64,000 nucleotides of DNA from a virus, in the IMG/VR virus record IMGVR_UViG_3300012208_000004, positions 1 through 64,000 of that record. One strand, given 5' to 3'. The notes below the pieces were generated by a model. The model searched no databases, had not been told where the DNA came from, and was given only the letters and a program-made list of their open reading frames with translations. Numbering within the stretch: position 1 is the first letter of the stretch; the number at the start of each line of letters is the position of its first letter. Shown here piece by piece: positions 39,401 through 47,949 of the stretch. A program made the translations under genes and the position numbers.

Positions 39401-41059
39401 ATGATAGAGTTAAGACCTTATCAAGAAGAGTGCGTGAGGCTCGTTCTTGAAGCATTTGAGAAAGATAGAAGCGGATTTGAATTTCTTGTCTTAGCTACGG
39501 GCGCGGGTAAGACAATAATATTCAGTCATATCGGGCACAAGTTAAATAAGAAATATGGGATGAATATCCTGATCGTAGCTCACAGAGACGAGTTATTATC
39601 GCAAGCTGCGGACAAGTATCACATGATAGATCCAACTGCCATCATTGGAAAGGTTGGGAGTGGAGTACATGAATATGGCGGACAGGTTACAGTAGCTAGT
39701 GTTGCTACCATCTGTAGACCTGAGCATCTCAAAAAGTTGCAAGAGATCGGCTATGGGCTTGTTGTTATAGACGAAGCGCATCATATGGCGAGTCGATCTT
39801 ATCAAGAAGTTTTAAAAGTCCTTCCTAATGCTTTCAAGTTGGGCGTAACGGCGACTCCTGATAGGCTCGACAAGAAAGATATCACCAACGGGAAAAAGCC
39901 GCTCTATCAGGCCGGAATCATTGATCTTGTGGAGCAAGGTTATCTCTGCAATTTTAAAGCCGTTGCCATTCAAACCCACATCAGTCTCGACAACGTAAAA
40001 TCTTCGATGGGAGATTTTAACGAGGGAGAATTGAACGATGCGGTTAACACTCCGGCCCGTAACAATCTTATCGTTCAGAAATATCAGGAGCATGTTGACG
40101 GGAAAAGGGCAGTTGCTTTTTGTGTGACTGTTGCCCACGCTGAAGCGCTTGCCCAAACGTTCAATGAGGCTGAAATACCAGCTGCCATTATTGAAGGGAA
40201 CACGCCGCTCGACAAACGAAAACAAATCTACCATGACTTTGAAACTGGGAAGATAAAAATCCTCACAAACGTCATGGTGCTCACAGAAGGATGGGATAGT
40301 CCAAGATGTGAAGTAGCAATCATGGCCCGACCTACACAGTCAAGAAGTCTGTATGTTCAGCAGTTTGGGCGCATCTTGCGCAAGTCACCAGGGAAGCAGC
40401 ACGCCACATTGATAGACGTGACTGACAACTGCCTCAATCACAGATTATCCCCTCAAAACTTGCGCAAGGCCATTGTCAAGCACATCAATGATCAAGAGAC
40501 ACTGCTAGAAGCTCTCGAACGTGAGAAGCTCGAATCTGAAGAGAGAGAAATCCAAGTCAGGAAATTAAAGGAGAAAAGATTAAAAGATATTCACATTGAT
40601 CTTTTTGAGAAGCTGGAGTGGAAGGAACTTCCAAACGGTGTCTATCTTCTGGAGATAGGGCCAGAGAAACATAAGATAGCCCTTACACCTTCTACTAACC
40701 AACCCGATAGCTATTATGTCCAGCTCAAACGAGCGCCTTACAATGGTCCTCACGACAAAGCGCAGAAGCTTATTGATAGTCCACTCCCAATCGACTGGGC
40801 ACAGCAAGAGGCAGAGAAAGCCGCGCGTAAAATAATGTCTGAACCTCGAGGTATTTCCCTAGTCGATCCCTCGTCGCCTTGGAGAAATAAACCCATTTCT
40901 GAAAGTCAAATAAAGATGATGAAACGGAAGAAAATTACCTTCAATTTAGAGATGAAACGAGGGGAAGCTTCAGATTTAATCGACAAGCACAAAGCTGAAA
41001 TAGAAAAGAGAAAAGCCGCTAAGCAAGCCCGCAAAGACGCTAAGGCAATTGAGGCATAG
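39401..41059 (+). CDS. SF2 DEAD/DEAH-box helicase
   Basis: A 552-residue protein. Q-like start LRPYQEECVRLVLEAF, Walker A LATGAGKTI (about 31), DEAH in VVIDEAHHMAS (about 125), motif III in LGVTATPDR, and motif VI in QFGRILRKSPGKQ (about 322). This is the SSL2/RAD25-like group, common in phages as replication or repair helicases. The C-terminal 150 residues are charged and end in a Lys-rich helix. SD AAGGAG precedes ATG 39401. Confidence 0.85.
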   Translation: MIELRPYQEECVRLVLEAFEKDRSGFEFLVLATGAGKTIIFSHIGHKLNKKYGMNILIVAHRDELLSQAADKYHMIDPTAIIGKVGSGVHEYGGQVTVASVATICRPEHLKKLQEIGYGLVVIDEAHHMASRSYQEVLKVLPNAFKLGVTATPDRLDKKDITNGKKPLYQAGIIDLVEQGYLCNFKAVAIQTHISLDNVKSSMGDFNEGELNDAVNTPARNNLIVQKYQEHVDGKRAVAFCVTVAHAEALAQTFNEAEIPAAIIEGNTPLDKRKQIYHDFETGKIKILTNVMVLTEGWDSPRCEVAIMARPTQSRSLYVQQFGRILRKSPGKQHATLIDVTDNCLNHRLSPQNLRKAIVKHINDQETLLEALEREKLESEEREIQVRKLKEKRLKDIHIDLFEKLEWKELPNGVYLLEIGPEKHKIALTPSTNQPDSYYVQLKRAPYNGPHDKAQKLIDSPLPIDWAQQEAEKAARKIMSEPRGISLVDPSSPWRNKPISESQIKMMKRKKITFNLEMKRGEASDLIDKHKAEIEKRKAAKQARKDAKAIEA

Positions 41060-41067
41060 ATCAATGC

Positions 41068-41125
41068 ACAAACAAAACATGTCTTTGTGTATACACATTG
41101 TGAAACATTGACATGTTTTGTTTGT
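41068..41125. repeat. 15-bp perfect inverted repeat over a promoter
   Basis: ACAAACAAAACATGT (41068-41082) and ACATGTTTTGTTTGT (41111-41125), loop 28 nt. The right arm overlaps the -35 region of the next promoter. It could end the helicase transcript, bind a regulator, or both. Confidence 0.6.
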
Positions 41126-41137
41126 ACAAAGTATACT
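41108..41137 (+). promoter_or_regulatory. Promoter of the 72-residue gene
   Basis: TTGACA (41108-41113), 18 bp, TATACT (41132-41137). Confidence 0.6.
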
Positions 41138-41227
41138 TTCGGCATACTTCAATTACTACTATTTATTCATAGTAAATGGCTATTTACACAAACAAAAGTC
41201 ATTTACATTACAGATCGGAGCGTTACT

Positions 41228-41446
41228 ATGACATCTCCTCAATTTGTAACAAATGGTACCGAGAAAACATTTGTCTACGAGAAAGACGGCTTGCGAACCA
41301 ACCTATCCGACCTTGTAAGCGCTGGCAATAATGACCCAGCTTGTATTTGTTATGCACAATACAAAGATGGGCAAGATGCCCCTGTTGTAGAAATAAAATT
41401 TAATGAAGAGGAGCAAGAAATGCTCCGAAAATTACTCACCCGCTAA
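41228..41446 (+). CDS. Hypothetical protein
   Basis: A 72-residue acidic protein. ATG 41228 follows GGAGCG; the longer frame from 41087 covers the promoter. It starts MTSPQFVTNGTEKTFVYE and has a possible two-strand/helix layout. It has its own promoter and terminator, so it is expressed alone. No family recognised. Confidence 0.6.
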   Translation: MTSPQFVTNGTEKTFVYEKDGLRTNLSDLVSAGNNDPACICYAQYKDGQDAPVVEIKFNEEEQEMLRKLLTR

Positions 41447-41452
41447 TTGAAA

Positions 41453-41480
41453 AACCCTCCCAATTGGGAGGGTTCATTTT
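41453..41480. terminator. Bidirectional terminator
   Basis: AACCCTCCCAA followed by TTGGGAGGGTT is a perfect 22-bp palindrome (41453-41474). T tracts follow on both strands (TTCATTTTTTATT on plus, TTTTTCAATT on minus). It separates two convergent genes. Confidence 0.85.
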
Positions 41481-41780
41481 TTATTCTTCCGAATTAACTT
41501 CAGCAATCACGCGTTTTAACTCATCTTCCCACTCCCGTTCTTGCCCTATCCTAACAGACTTCCTAAAGATATCTAGTACTCTTTTATCGTGATATACATT
41601 TAGTTGATTTATAGGCAACTTGATAAGCGGAATAGCTATTCCGCTTTCTGCTTTCAGCTTTTTTACCCTTCTTCTAAATCCAGTATCAGTCATACCAACG
41701 TACTTTGCGCCGTTGGTCCAGTTGTAGTACTCCCTTCCATTATGAAGAGCGTACTCAATACCTCTTTCGTCTTCTGGCAT
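41481..41780 (-). CDS. Winged-helix-like DNA-binding protein
   Basis: A 99-residue protein. GAKYVGMTDTGFRRRVKKLK followed by a hydrophobic PLIKLPINQLNVYHDKRVLD resembles excisionase or plasmid regulator HTH domains with a wing. It has its own operator-bearing promoter. Function inferred. Confidence 0.55.
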   Translation of the reverse strand: MPEDERGIEYALHNGREYYNWTNGAKYVGMTDTGFRRRVKKLKAESGIAIPLIKLPINQLNVYHDKRVLDIFRKSVRIGQEREWEDELKRVIAEVNSEE

Positions 41781-41849
41781 GAAATTTTTCCTTTCGAACT
41801 TGTCTCAAACTGCACCAAAATAATCCAAACAATACCACTACTCTCTTGT

Positions 41850-41874
41850 ATTATACAGCACTTTGATAAGTGCT
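41850..41874 (-). promoter_or_regulatory. Minus promoter with dyad operator
   Basis: On the minus strand a consensus TATAAT (41855-41850) is preceded directly by AGCACTT ATC AAAGTGCT, an inverted repeat (41857-41874) in the spacer. A repressor here would block transcription of the wHTH gene, possibly autoregulation. Confidence 0.55.
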
Positions 41875-41938
41875 CACTAGTCGGAAAGAGGGACAAATAG
41901 TATTGTTCAGTTATGAATACGATTGAGTAATATGAAAT

Positions 41939-41969
41939 ATCACGGACAAAGTACTATATTGCCCGTGAT
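41939..41969. terminator. Hairpin after the primase gene
   Basis: ATCACGG (41939-41945) pairs with CCGTGAT (41963-41969). The following T tract is weak on both strands, so termination is only probable. Confidence 0.4.
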
Positions 41970-42006
41970 TTTCATCTTGTATTATTTTGTTCCACAGGAA
42001 CATCTT

Positions 42007-43299
42007 TTATCTAAATCGTCCACATCCACATGGACATTTTGAATTGAGAAAAGCCATAGGCGTAAAACTGTTGTGAAGCTGCTCTTTTATCGTGAGAGCA
42101 TTCAGATCAACATCCGGCCCGTGCCATTGTGTTCTAGAGAGGTCAATTTCAACGCCGCGCCCATACTTTTGCACTGGCTCGTTACCCCTTGCAAGGGGGA
42201 TAGGAGGTTCAGGCGTGGGCACGTCAATTTTCCTCATAGACATCAGTCCAGCTTCAATCCATTCCCTCAGTGTATGCGGTCCCCTATCTGGGAAGAACTT
42301 TTGCATAAGGATATCATTGGGATCTTTTGCGATAAGCGGGCTCCAACGTTGGCATTTTTCCTCGAGATGTTCGAGCCAATATTCCGCGCCGGAGTCGCCC
42401 GAGTCGTCCTCATCGAACGATTGCAGGATGCAAGAGGCTAGGTTCAACTCTGATACCCAACGCGCTAACCGCCCGCGAGTCGTGCTTCCTGTGGCCACAC
42501 AGGCTATCAGGTCTCCTGCCTCTTGCTCCACAGACAAACAGCAGATCTCACCTTCAACAATCATGACAGGAAATTCATACTGGACTGTGTTGACGTTGTA
42601 AAGTCCTTCACCGGAGCCAAGTACTTGCCCATAGGATTGTTCTTTACCAGGACGTTTGATGGCCAATCTCCAAAGTTCACTACCGTAAAACCAGGGGATG
42701 AGAATGCCATCGGGAATACGCACTTTATCCTTACTCGAATTTCCAGGGTCAAGTCCCCAATCTTTCAATTCAGATTCGAAGTAGCTTCCATTGGATAGCT
42801 TCGGAACATATCCCAGCTTCTTTTTCTTGATAATTTCATCACCTAAACCACGCCCGTGCAAGTAGTCAAGCATATCCTTTCCTGCAGGACTCCAGAGAAC
42901 GCTAGCAGCACGTTCGACTAAATCCTTTCCAATGTCCTGCCACGCCTTGCAAGGGGGTTGTTCCTTGCCACTGGGAATGTTTTGAGATGGTTTAGAAGGA
43001 ACATAGTCACCGTTAACCTCAAGTCCTAAGACATCGCAAGCTTCACTATGACTCATGTTGCAATAGTCACGTAAAAAATCCTTACAATCGCCATGCCATC
43101 CACATCCAGACGCGCGGGTAGCACAGGTAAACTGCCCTGTTTCTGGTCTTGTTATGAAGCGGTCATGCCCTCCACATCGTGGGCAGTTGCTATGGTACTC
43201 AAGCACGCCGTGTACAGTCGCAGGACGTCCAACAACGTCAATGAGAGCGTAATGCTCTATGAGAGATTTTATATCGTAAAGCGGGCTTAGTGTCGGCAT
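42007..43299 (-). CDS. DNA primase with zinc-binding and Toprim domains
   Basis: A 430-residue protein. ATG 43299 lies 4 nt after the methyltransferase stop; the upstream ATG 43332 would overlap it. N-terminal zinc domain (CPRCGGHDRF, CATRASGCGWHGD, about 40-75). Middle region with LGYVPKL. Toprim core FPVMIVEGEICC (about 245) and SFDEDDSGDSGAE (about 300). No helicase domain is attached. Two palindromic repeats are inside, read as PPCKAW and IPLARG. Makes primers for phage replication. Confidence 0.8.
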   Translation of the reverse strand: MPTLSPLYDIKSLIEHYALIDVVGRPATVHGVLEYHSNCPRCGGHDRFITRPETGQFTCATRASGCGWHGDCKDFLRDYCNMSHSEACDVLGLEVNGDYVPSKPSQNIPSGKEQPPCKAWQDIGKDLVERAASVLWSPAGKDMLDYLHGRGLGDEIIKKKKLGYVPKLSNGSYFESELKDWGLDPGNSSKDKVRIPDGILIPWFYGSELWRLAIKRPGKEQSYGQVLGSGEGLYNVNTVQYEFPVMIVEGEICCLSVEQEAGDLIACVATGSTTRGRLARWVSELNLASCILQSFDEDDSGDSGAEYWLEHLEEKCQRWSPLIAKDPNDILMQKFFPDRGPHTLREWIEAGLMSMRKIDVPTPEPPIPLARGNEPVQKYGRGVEIDLSRTQWHGPDVDLNALTIKEQLHNSFTPMAFLNSKCPCGCGRFR

Positions 43300-43303
43300 G
43301 ATG

Positions 43304-43999
43304 TCAAGATATCCTTTCCATTTCAAGTACATTAATCAACTGCAAGCCTATCCAATGGGTATAAGATGGAGGAATAGCCTGACTCAACTCTTTCAAATTC
43401 ATCCAAGGAATACCCATAGCCTTTTGCCCTATAACAAGTTTGTAATTCCCCTCACGACGCTGTATCTGCCCATTTGAACATTGATACAAGGTATCGCTTG
43501 CAAAATCCCCATATCCAAAGACCTTACCTCCAACGGGATTATAAAAACCACTAGAGTGTCGACATGCACATGGAGCAAACAGGAAGTGAGAACAGGAAAA
43601 CCAACGATGGCGTCTAACCTCTAAACCAAACATCGAACCGCAAAGAATAAGAGCATCTGGCATTTCCTTACTTCTTGCCACGTTTTCGATAACCCAAGGA
43701 AGTCCCGATGCTTCCAATCGTTCCCTCACTGGTAAGATCAATTTGGGCGACGGATCAAGGTTTGCATTTTTAAAATGCTGAGTAGCGCTATAGCTCTGAC
43801 ATGGCGGTGAAGCATGGATTGCTGAAAATTGAGATAGGTCTACAGAGTCAAGGTACTCCAGTGCGTCGGCCTGGTGAAATTCATAGGGATAATGTGGTTG
43901 TGGAGCAATATCCACTCCGACTATCTCAAATCCAGCATCAGCATACCCACGAGCACATCCTCCGGCCCCTGAGAAGAGATCAAGTAATTTGGGCATCAT
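43304..43999 (-). CDS. DNA (cytosine-5) methyltransferase
   Basis: A 231-residue protein. Motif I LLDLFSGAGGCARGY, motif IV ASPPCQSYS with catalytic Cys (about 85), motif VI VIENVARS (about 108), and motif VIII-like RRHRWFSCS. The target-recognition region is very short, as in other small phage C5 enzymes. It starts inside the stop of the upstream helicase-methyltransferase gene (ATGA). It may protect phage DNA from host restriction. Confidence 0.8.
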   Translation of the reverse strand: MMPKLLDLFSGAGGCARGYADAGFEIVGVDIAPQPHYPYEFHQADALEYLDSVDLSQFSAIHASPPCQSYSATQHFKNANLDPSPKLILPVRERLEASGLPWVIENVARSKEMPDALILCGSMFGLEVRRHRWFSCSHFLFAPCACRHSSGFYNPVGGKVFGYGDFASDTLYQCSNGQIQRREGNYKLVIGQKAMGIPWMNLKELSQAIPPSYTHWIGLQLINVLEMERIS

Positions 44000-46227
44000 C
44001 CCACCTCGGCAAAGTCGAATAAGGTACCTTGTGATCTTACTTTTATCATGTCGTCAAGGTTATTTTGAGCCGTCTTAAAGTAGCTGGGCTTTAATTCTAT
44101 ACCATAATACTTTCTGTAAAACTCTAACGCTTTAACACCAGTTGAGCCAATTCCATTGAATGGGTCTAAAATTGTTTCTCCTGAATTGCTATACAGCTTG
44201 ATAAGCCTTTCAATTAACCCAAGCTGCAAAGGGCATACATGCCTTTCGTCTTTTGCCTCTCTTGCTTCCTTAACGTTTAAAGTGTCCCATTGATCGATAT
44301 CATACCAGATAGCGCTTGCCCATAATATCCATTCCTCACGGGTAAGCTGCTGCTTGACGGGAATTGCATTCTTTCCTGGTTTTTTGAAGACAAGAACATA
44401 ATCCGCAAAGGTAGAACGCATTTCAGATGTATCTTTCTCCAATTGCTGAAATGCTAGCCCCTTTGCATGGGAACGAATAGAAGCTGTCTGTGGATTTTTA
44501 TCTATCGTAATATCGGAATGATATATCCATCCCCTTTCCACAAATGCCCAAATCACATCACCACGAAAATCATGAATACCAATCACTCCATCATTAACAA
44601 GTGTCAAGGGAATTTGGGAAACGTGTACACAAATGTTTCTTCCGGGTTTCACTACTCTCATCAACTCATCAATGATGTACCTGAAATGCTGAAAAAATTC
44701 CTGCCTATTTCTGTTATTTCCTAAATCACGCTCTGTAGGTGAATAAGTGTACAGACTAGCAAAAGGAGGTGAAAAGATTGACAAGTCAACAGAATTGCTT
44801 GCAAACTCTTTCAACCGTTCACAAGAGTCCCCAAGAATAAGCGTATAATCATCAGTTTGAATTATATCTTCTCCATACTCAAACTTTTCTTCTTGCTTGT
44901 GTTCAATCTCAGCTCTTTCAAATGATTGAACATTCTTGATTAATTCGTCTGACATCTTTTTTGCCTCTTCTTCCTTTCGTAGGACATTCTGAAAAATCTC
45001 TTCTTCAATGTCACTCAACACGATGTACACGTATACAGGGGATTGTTGCCCAAATCGCAATGACCGTCTGACTCCCTGGTAGTAAATCTCGAATGAGTCA
45101 TTTAGTCCCAGCCATATCTGGTTATGGCAGTTCTGAAGGTTAATGCCCATGCCAGCGATCTTGGCTTTTGTCACGAGAACGCGGATTTTTCCTGACTGGA
45201 AATCTTCAATGGTTTGAATTTTCTTATCCGGTGAGTCCTTCCCTGCAAGCTCAACTGCTCCTGGAATGGACTTCGTACAAACTGACGACTCATCATTCAA
45301 TCCACACCACACAATCCATTGCTCATCTTTTTTGCTCTGAACAAGCTTCACAGCCTCAACTAATCGATCTTCAATTGTCCCCTTCCTCACCTTGGCACGG
45401 TCTGACACACCCTTTAATCCAGAGAAAAAGAGTTGTCCTTCTGGGACGTAGTTGCACGTGACTATGGCCCTCTCAACATATAATGGAGGAAGATTATAAC
45501 CCTCATCAGAAAAGTTGGGACTGAGATCCGATGGCTTTTTAACCGACATAGACCAGGACGCAAGCCACTGATAAAAAGCGTTGGTAGCGTGCCCTTTGAG
45601 TCTCCATCCACCATGTGCTGACGTATTTGAGTCATGCGTCATGAACATAGCTTTCATTTCCTGAGTTGTCATAATCCCCAAGAATTCCGCGTGATTGCCT
45701 AGCTCTACATGGTCATTTGGCGCTGGCGTCGCCGTACATGCCAACCGATAAGGAACATTTCTAGCTTTCTCAATAAGCTTTTGACAAGTCGCACCTGTCA
45801 AGTTCTTGAGGATTGAACTTTCATCCAAGACAATGCATCCAAAGTCATCAAAATTAAAATGGTCAATCATCTCATAGTTAGTGATGTTTATCCCGTCAAC
45901 AATATCTGAACCAGAACGAGTATAGTGAACTTCTACATCAATTTTCTTTGCTTCGTTTACCGTCTGACGGGCTACTGACAACGGAGCAATGATTAATGTA
46001 CGCATTTTTGTCAAACGAGCATACTCTACAGACATAAACGTCTTTCCCATACCCGTGTCGACAAATAAAGCAGCTCTACCCTTGCGCAATGCCCACTGGA
46101 CAAGTATTTTCTGGAATGGGAACAATTGAGGATGGATAGCATCCAAAGGAATATCTATTCCTGATGTTTGGGCAACCGTTCGCTTACTTGCGAGAAACGA
46201 TGCATAGTCCTGCATTGTTTCAATCAT
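43996..46227 (-). CDS. Fused SNF2-like helicase and N4/N6 DNA methyltransferase
   Basis: A 743-residue protein with two enzymes. The N-terminal 430 residues form an SF2/SNF2-type motor: FVDTGMGKTFMS (about 56), VLDESSILKN (about 133), LACTATPAPND, and SLRFGQQSPVYVYIV (about 405). The C-terminal 280 residues form an amino-methyltransferase with SPPFASLYTYS (catalytic SPPF, about 495) and LDPFNGIGSTG (SAM-binding, about 688), a beta-class order. A linked motor and methylase could modify DNA while moving along it. Related fusions are known in phages. Confidence 0.8.
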   Translation of the reverse strand: MIETMQDYASFLASKRTVAQTSGIDIPLDAIHPQLFPFQKILVQWALRKGRAALFVDTGMGKTFMSVEYARLTKMRTLIIAPLSVARQTVNEAKKIDVEVHYTRSGSDIVDGINITNYEMIDHFNFDDFGCIVLDESSILKNLTGATCQKLIEKARNVPYRLACTATPAPNDHVELGNHAEFLGIMTTQEMKAMFMTHDSNTSAHGGWRLKGHATNAFYQWLASWSMSVKKPSDLSPNFSDEGYNLPPLYVERAIVTCNYVPEGQLFFSGLKGVSDRAKVRKGTIEDRLVEAVKLVQSKKDEQWIVWCGLNDESSVCTKSIPGAVELAGKDSPDKKIQTIEDFQSGKIRVLVTKAKIAGMGINLQNCHNQIWLGLNDSFEIYYQGVRRSLRFGQQSPVYVYIVLSDIEEEIFQNVLRKEEEAKKMSDELIKNVQSFERAEIEHKQEEKFEYGEDIIQTDDYTLILGDSCERLKEFASNSVDLSIFSPPFASLYTYSPTERDLGNNRNRQEFFQHFRYIIDELMRVVKPGRNICVHVSQIPLTLVNDGVIGIHDFRGDVIWAFVERGWIYHSDITIDKNPQTASIRSHAKGLAFQQLEKDTSEMRSTFADYVLVFKKPGKNAIPVKQQLTREEWILWASAIWYDIDQWDTLNVKEAREAKDERHVCPLQLGLIERLIKLYSNSGETILDPFNGIGSTGVKALEFYRKYYGIELKPSYFKTAQNNLDDMIKVRSQGTLFDFAEVG

Positions 46228-46481
46228 TTCTTTCTCCTAGTGTCGTATCTGCCCCTTGCAAGGGGCATAACAGGAACAGGATGTACAGGTCTCATATCCT
46301 CCTGCTGATATTTATTTGTTGTAGTTTTCTTCTCATCAATGCGATAACTAAATCTACCAGGATGAAATTTTTCACTATTTTTCACATACTCCTCACACTC
46401 TTTACGTGTATCAAACTCCACTATCGAAGCATCACTCGTAACAAAATCATACATGGATATGTTCCCAATAATAACTCTCAT
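46224..46481 (-). CDS. Hypothetical protein
   Basis: An 85-residue protein. ATG 46481 has AAAGGAT about 10 nt upstream. A compact alpha/beta start (MRVIIGNISMYDFV) with EFDTRKECEEYVKN suggests a small nucleic-acid protein, and the C-terminus is basic. The palindromic repeat at 46251 is read as MPLARG. Overlaps the helicase-methylase start. Confidence 0.5.
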   Translation of the reverse strand: MRVIIGNISMYDFVTSDASIVEFDTRKECEEYVKNSEKFHPGRFSYRIDEKKTTTNKYQQEDMRPVHPVPVMPLARGRYDTRRKK

Positions 46482-46486
46482 AGTTG

Positions 46487-46999
46487 TCATATCCTTTCTA
46501 TGCACACACTTAACGAGATCTCGCAACGTGGGTTTTCTGCATCTGCCCATTTTCGTGTTCGCTTATCGACTATGGTATTGTCATTGATGGGGACACCGCC
46601 TAACTTCAAGAACTTCCCAAGGGAGTCTGTTATGTGCTTCTCGCATCCATCTAAGTCTCGTAACCACAATGTGCGGAAATAAAACTTGATGTCTGCCACA
46701 AGAGGAACCTTATCCTTGCCCGTGCTAATCTCACTAATGATCTTGATCCAATCCCAATCCGCTATTACTATCCCCTGATTTAAGTCCAAGTATTGAGCAA
46801 CATTTTCTTTAAATTCTCTTGCTTCATCAGAATCCATAAGCGTGTGTGCCCATTTCCCCTTCTTGGTTTTCATCTTGCGAATAGTGTATGAATGGTTGAT
46901 TCCAGGGGGAAGAAAGGGCACAACAATCTTGCAGAATGGATCTAGGGGCCATGCTACCCCTTGCAAGGGGGATGGTTTGGGTTTAGCTCGTGTGGGCAT
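46487..46999 (-). CDS. rusA: RusA-like Holliday junction resolvase
   Basis: A 170-residue protein. Family signatures: PFLPPGINHSY near residue 30, then DLDGCEKHITDSLGK near 120 and GVPINDNTIVDKRTRKW near 135, carrying the acidic cluster that binds metal. Expected to cut four-way junctions in replicated concatemers before packaging. One palindromic repeat encodes SPLQGV near the N-terminus (46957-46972). Confidence 0.75.
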   Translation of the reverse strand: MPTRAKPKPSPLQGVAWPLDPFCKIVVPFLPPGINHSYTIRKMKTKKGKWAHTLMDSDEAREFKENVAQYLDLNQGIVIADWDWIKIISEISTGKDKVPLVADIKFYFRTLWLRDLDGCEKHITDSLGKFLKLGGVPINDNTIVDKRTRKWADAENPRCEISLSVCIERI

Positions 47000-47327
47000 G
47001 GGTTTCCTCCTTTTTCTTTTCTGGAGGAAAGAGAAATTTTTCCTCTAATTCCTTGCCAATTTTTAATGCTGATATTACTCTTGGATCAATCTTAATCTGT
47101 TTAACCGAACAATTCCAATCCATCATATCAGAAGCAGCATTAAACCATTCTTCTGCCATCTTAGCGGTCATACTCCATATTTTCAGTGTCCAACCACTTT
47201 GGACATGAATAAGAGCGTACAAATCTTTATTGCACTTCTGAAGAGCTAAACCATCCTTGCATAACACAGGATCTATTTCTCGCAATAATTCACTTCCATC
47301 CTTTTCAAAACAAAGAACTTTTATCAT
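46983..47327 (-). CDS. Hypothetical protein
   Basis: A 114-residue mixed alpha/beta protein (MIKVLCFEKDGSELLREIDP). It has several single Cys residues and a Lys/Glu-rich end, overlaps the RusA-like gene by 17 nt, and has SD AGGAGG. No family recognised. Confidence 0.55.
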   Translation of the reverse strand: MIKVLCFEKDGSELLREIDPVLCKDGLALQKCNKDLYALIHVQSGWTLKIWSMTAKMAEEWFNAASDMMDWNCSVKQIKIDPRVISALKIGKELEEKFLFPPEKKKEETHAHTS

Positions 47328-47337
47328 ATTTCACCTC

Positions 47338-47511
47338 CTAAGAAATACATCTCGAACAAATTGCTAGCCCGTTTCTCATTGGAGCAAGCTGATTGCAGAA
47401 GAAACAGCGTCCTGGTTTCTGTTTCTGGTTATTGAGCTGAAAGTTTTCTTCCAATTGCTCAGCTAGTTTTGAGTGCGTACAAATACGACTAACACAAGAA
47501 CTACATTTCAT
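47338..47511 (-). CDS. Double zinc-knuckle small protein
   Basis: A 57-residue protein. ATG 47511 follows AGAGGG; a longer frame from TTG 47580 is possible. CSSC near residue 3, CFFC near 35 and CSRC near 54 suggest zinc binding. First clear gene of the operon that leads to RusA and the methylases. Confidence 0.55.
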   Translation of the reverse strand: MKCSSCVSRICTHSKLAEQLEENFQLNNQKQKPGRCFFCNQLAPMRNGLAICSRCIS

Positions 47512-47567
47512 GTACCCTCTGAATTGTTCTACTACAAATATGTTGCTTGTATGCAGTTCCCACCGGA

Positions 47568-47621
47568 TCACGACTCCCAAGTCGTGTCTTTTGTGCTCGG
47601 TAGATGGTTGGATTGGATCAT
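47568..47621 (-). CDS. Possible 17-codon leader ORF
   Basis: ATG 47621 has a strong SD (AAAAGGAGAGAGC) and ends at TGA 47568-47570. It lies between the minus promoter at 47656 and the zinc-knuckle gene. It may be a leader peptide for coupling; an independent function is unlikely. Confidence 0.3.
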   Translation of the reverse strand: MIQSNHLPSTKDTTWES

Positions 47622-47655
47622 TTGCTCTCTCCTTTTTGTTTGACCTTGTGTGAAT

Positions 47656-47684
47656 AGTATAGACTATTTACGATATTTAGTCAA
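47656..47684 (-). promoter_or_regulatory. Minus promoter of the RusA/methylase operon
   Basis: Minus strand: TTGACT (47684-47679), 17 bp, TATACT (47661-47656). It is 5 bp from the divergent plus promoter. Confidence 0.65.
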
Positions 47685-47689
47685 TAGTA

Positions 47690-47718
47690 TTGTATATTCT
47701 TAATCAGTATGGTACAGT
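47690..47718 (+). promoter_or_regulatory. Plus promoter, second copy of the shared operator
   Basis: TTGTAT (47690-47695), 17 bp, TACAGT (47713-47718), including AGTATGGTACAGTATTG. It matches 39034-39075 at most positions, so the two genes are probably co-regulated. Confidence 0.6.
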
Positions 47719-47757
47719 ATTGAAAGTGATAGTAGTTTTTAATGAAAGGATAAATTC

Positions 47758-47949
47758 ATGCCACAAAGAAAAGGACTAGCCATGGTCAGCATTGAAAGAA
47801 GAAAAGAAATTAGTCGAGCAGGTGGAAAAGCCGCGCACGCACTCGGCACTGCCCACAAATGGGATAGTGAAGAGGCTAGTAAAGCTGGAAAAATCGGCGG
47901 GACCATTAGTAGAAGAGGACCATCAAGAAAGAAAGAGGTTTCAGAATGA
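47758..47949 (+). CDS. KGG-type small protein
   Basis: A 63-residue hydrophilic protein with two G-rich repeats (ISRAGGKAAHALGTAHKW, ASKAGKIGG), like KGG motif stress proteins. AAAGGAT precedes ATG 47758. Preceded by the shared regulated promoter. Function unknown; perhaps DNA-condensing or stress related. Confidence 0.6.
   Translation: MPQRKGLAMVSIERRKEISRAGGKAAHALGTAHKWDSEEASKAGKIGGTISRRGPSRKKEVSE

Noticed and set aside
43801-44022. Plus frame opposite the C5 methyltransferase
   Set aside because: Complement of motif I-IV region of a well-supported enzyme.
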